Under the pieces are notes generated by a model that was not told the origin of the DNA, ran no database searches, and was given only the letters and a program-made list of their open reading frames with translations. From assembly GCA_016282215.1 (NCBI GenBank), contig JAEEKC010000082.1:1-5972 (forward strand): DNA of 5,972 nucleotides, written 5' to 3'. This DNA is from Lachnospiraceae bacterium (GTDB taxonomy: Bacteria; Bacillota; Clostridia; Lachnospirales; Lachnospiraceae). This document shows positions 4,854-5,972 of this stretch, piece by piece. Every line of letters starts with the position of its first letter. Position 1 is the stretch's first letter. The position numbers and the translations under genes were made by a program.

Positions 4854-5807
4854 ATGAGTACATCAGGAAATTACAGATTAAAAAATATGTTAAAGCAGCC
4901 GGAGCGTTTAACGCCCGGACACAGAATGTGCGCAGGATGCGGCGCGACCATTGCCATCCGTGCGGTGCTGCGAGGATTGCAGCCGACGGATCATGCGGTG
5001 ATCGGAAATGCTACGGGATGTCTGGAGGTATCTTCCTATATGTATCCTTATACATCCTGGGAAGACAGCTACATCCACAATGCATTTGAAAACGCAGGCG
5101 CGACCTTAGGCGGCGTGGAGACAGCTTACAAAGCCCTGAAGAAAAAAGGCAAGCTGGCCCCCGATGAGAATTATAAATTCATCACCTTCGGCGGTGACGG
5201 CGGAACCTATGACATCGGCCTGCAGTCTCTGTCCGGCGCGATGGAGAGAGGCCATGACATGGTCTATGTCTGCTATGATAACGGCGCCTATATGAACACG
5301 GGTATTCAGCGTTCTTCCGCAACGCCCATGTTTGCAGATACCACCACAACGCCCGTGGGTACGGAGTCGGACGGAAAGATTCAGTACAGAAAAGACCTGG
5401 CAGCCATTATCGCAGAACATTATGTGCCTTATGTGGCGCAGTCCACACTGACCAGGGATTTTTCCGATCTGCACAGAAAATCGGAAAAAGCGATCTATAC
5501 GGAGGGCGCTGCTTTCCTGAATCTGTGTACGCCCTGCCCGAGAGGCTGGCGTTATGAAGTATCGGACGTGATGGAGATCTGTCGCCTTGCAGTGGAGACT
5601 TGCTACTGGCCGCTGTTTGAGGTGGATCACGGCAAGTGGATCCTGAACTATGAACCGGCAAAGAAACTGCCTATCGAAGACTTCCTGCGTCCCCAGGGAC
5701 GGTTTGCACATCTGTTCAAACCGGGAAATGAGCACCTCATCGCGCTGTTCCAGGAGGAAGTGGACAAACGCTGGGAGGATCTGCTGTATCGCTGCAACCG
5801 GGAGTAA
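4854..5807 (+). CDS. porB: Pyruvate:ferredoxin oxidoreductase, beta subunit
   Basis: The 317-residue beta subunit binds the diphosphate of TPP, through Mg2+, and the [4Fe-4S] cluster next to it. The cluster ligands are visible: C26 and C29 in HRMCAGCGA (23-31), C56 in GNATGCLEV (51-59), and a fourth in LCTPCPRGW (224-232), most likely C228 by comparison with single-chain PFOR. The TPP/Mg motif begins at FGGDGGTYDIG (112-122; D115) and closes with YDNGAYMNTG (141-150; N143), followed by QRSSATP (152-158). PYVAQSTL (192-199) is also typical. The length is usual for PorB. It is the last gene of the gamma-delta-alpha-beta series, 119 nt after porA, with a weak SD. No terminator with a T-tract is seen downstream. 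Confidence 0.94.
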   Translation: MSTSGNYRLKNMLKQPERLTPGHRMCAGCGATIAIRAVLRGLQPTDHAVIGNATGCLEVSSYMYPYTSWEDSYIHNAFENAGATLGGVETAYKALKKKGKLAPDENYKFITFGGDGGTYDIGLQSLSGAMERGHDMVYVCYDNGAYMNTGIQRSSATPMFADTTTTPVGTESDGKIQYRKDLAAIIAEHYVPYVAQSTLTRDFSDLHRKSEKAIYTEGAAFLNLCTPCPRGWRYEVSDVMEICRLAVETCYWPLFEVDHGKWILNYEPAKKLPIEDFLRPQGRFAHLFKPGNEHLIALFQEEVDKRWEDLLYRCNRE

Positions 5808-5853
5808 GACAGACATATCGGCAGTAACGAATATATTATCATGGCAGTGTAAA

Positions 5854-5879
5854 TCCGGCAGGAAAATACGTCGGCCGGA
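5854..5879 (+). repeat. Hairpin downstream of porB
   Basis: TCCGGC (5854-5859) and GCCGGA (5874-5879) form a 6-bp GC-rich stem around a 14-nt loop. AAAATG follows rather than T residues, so it does not look like an intrinsic terminator on this strand. It is the only structured element I see in the 127-nt gap after porB. Confidence 0.45.
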
Positions 5880-5934
5880 AAATGACTGATCAGATAGTGT
5901 GGAGTTAACTACTGAGAAATCAAGAGAAGAAAAT

Positions 5935-5972
5935 ATGACAGAGATCAGAAGAGCGCAGGAACGGGATATCCC
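5935..5972 (+). CDS. Start of a probable GNAT-family acetyltransferase (cut by the window edge)
   Basis: An ATG with AGAGAAG (5923-5929) 5 nt upstream opens a frame to the end of the window. Only about 13 residues are visible: MTEIRRAQERDIP, the last codon lacking its third base. An opening of the form x-I-R-R-A-x-x-x-D-I-P is typical of the first beta strand and helix of GNAT N-acetyltransferases. The acyl-CoA-binding motif is beyond the edge, so family and substrate are not established. The fragment is too short to exclude another protein. Confidence 0.5.
   Translation, partial: MTEIRRAQERDI

Noticed and set aside
1..5972. CRISPR array, insertion sequence, tRNA, rRNA, toxin-antitoxin or defence system.
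   Set aside because: No repeat-spacer pattern, transposase, terminal repeats or defence-type domains were seen; the coding space is filled by conserved metabolic genes.

Overview
The window reads as chromosomal housekeeping DNA from an anaerobic Gram-positive bacterium, most likely a clostridial Firmicute; Lachnospiraceae would fit. The reasons are an FMN-riboswitch-controlled RibU-type ECF vitamin transporter, purine-rich Shine-Dalgarno sites, a pyruvate:ferredoxin oxidoreductase, and glutamate racemase beside a small HD hydrolase. All convincing genes lie on the + strand. I see no mobile element, CRISPR array, tRNA or rRNA, and no sign of recent transfer. The taxonomic call is inference.

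Region 1 (1-779): the left edge cuts into the 3' end of an FMN riboswitch (RFN element). A rho-independent terminator (70-102) follows and serves as its expression platform, and then comes ribU, the riboflavin-binding S component of an ECF transporter. FMN should shut off riboflavin uptake by premature termination.

Region 2 (780-2329): a near-consensus sigma-A promoter (797-826) drives a two-gene unit. The first gene encodes a stand-alone HD hydrolase resembling small (p)ppGpp hydrolases (MESH1/SpoT HD domain). The second is murI (glutamate racemase, D-glutamate for peptidoglycan), whose start overlaps the end of the HD gene by 8 nt.

Region 3 (2330-5807): four genes in the order gamma-delta-alpha-beta encode a heterotetrameric 2-oxoacid:ferredoxin oxidoreductase, most likely pyruvate-specific (porC/porG, porD, porA, porB). 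Together they would decarboxylate pyruvate to acetyl-CoA and CO2 and pass electrons to ferredoxin. The genes are separated by unusually roomy gaps (90-132 nt) that carry inverted and direct repeats. One exact 14-bp motif is shared by the gaps before the gamma and beta genes, and another is duplicated in the gap before delta.

Region 4 (5808-5972): an intergenic stretch with a hairpin, then the first codons of a probable GNAT-family acetyltransferase cut by the right edge.

The coding content is well-known biology. The least explained signal is the repeated noncoding motifs around the por genes, above all the CCG(A/G)TAT core.
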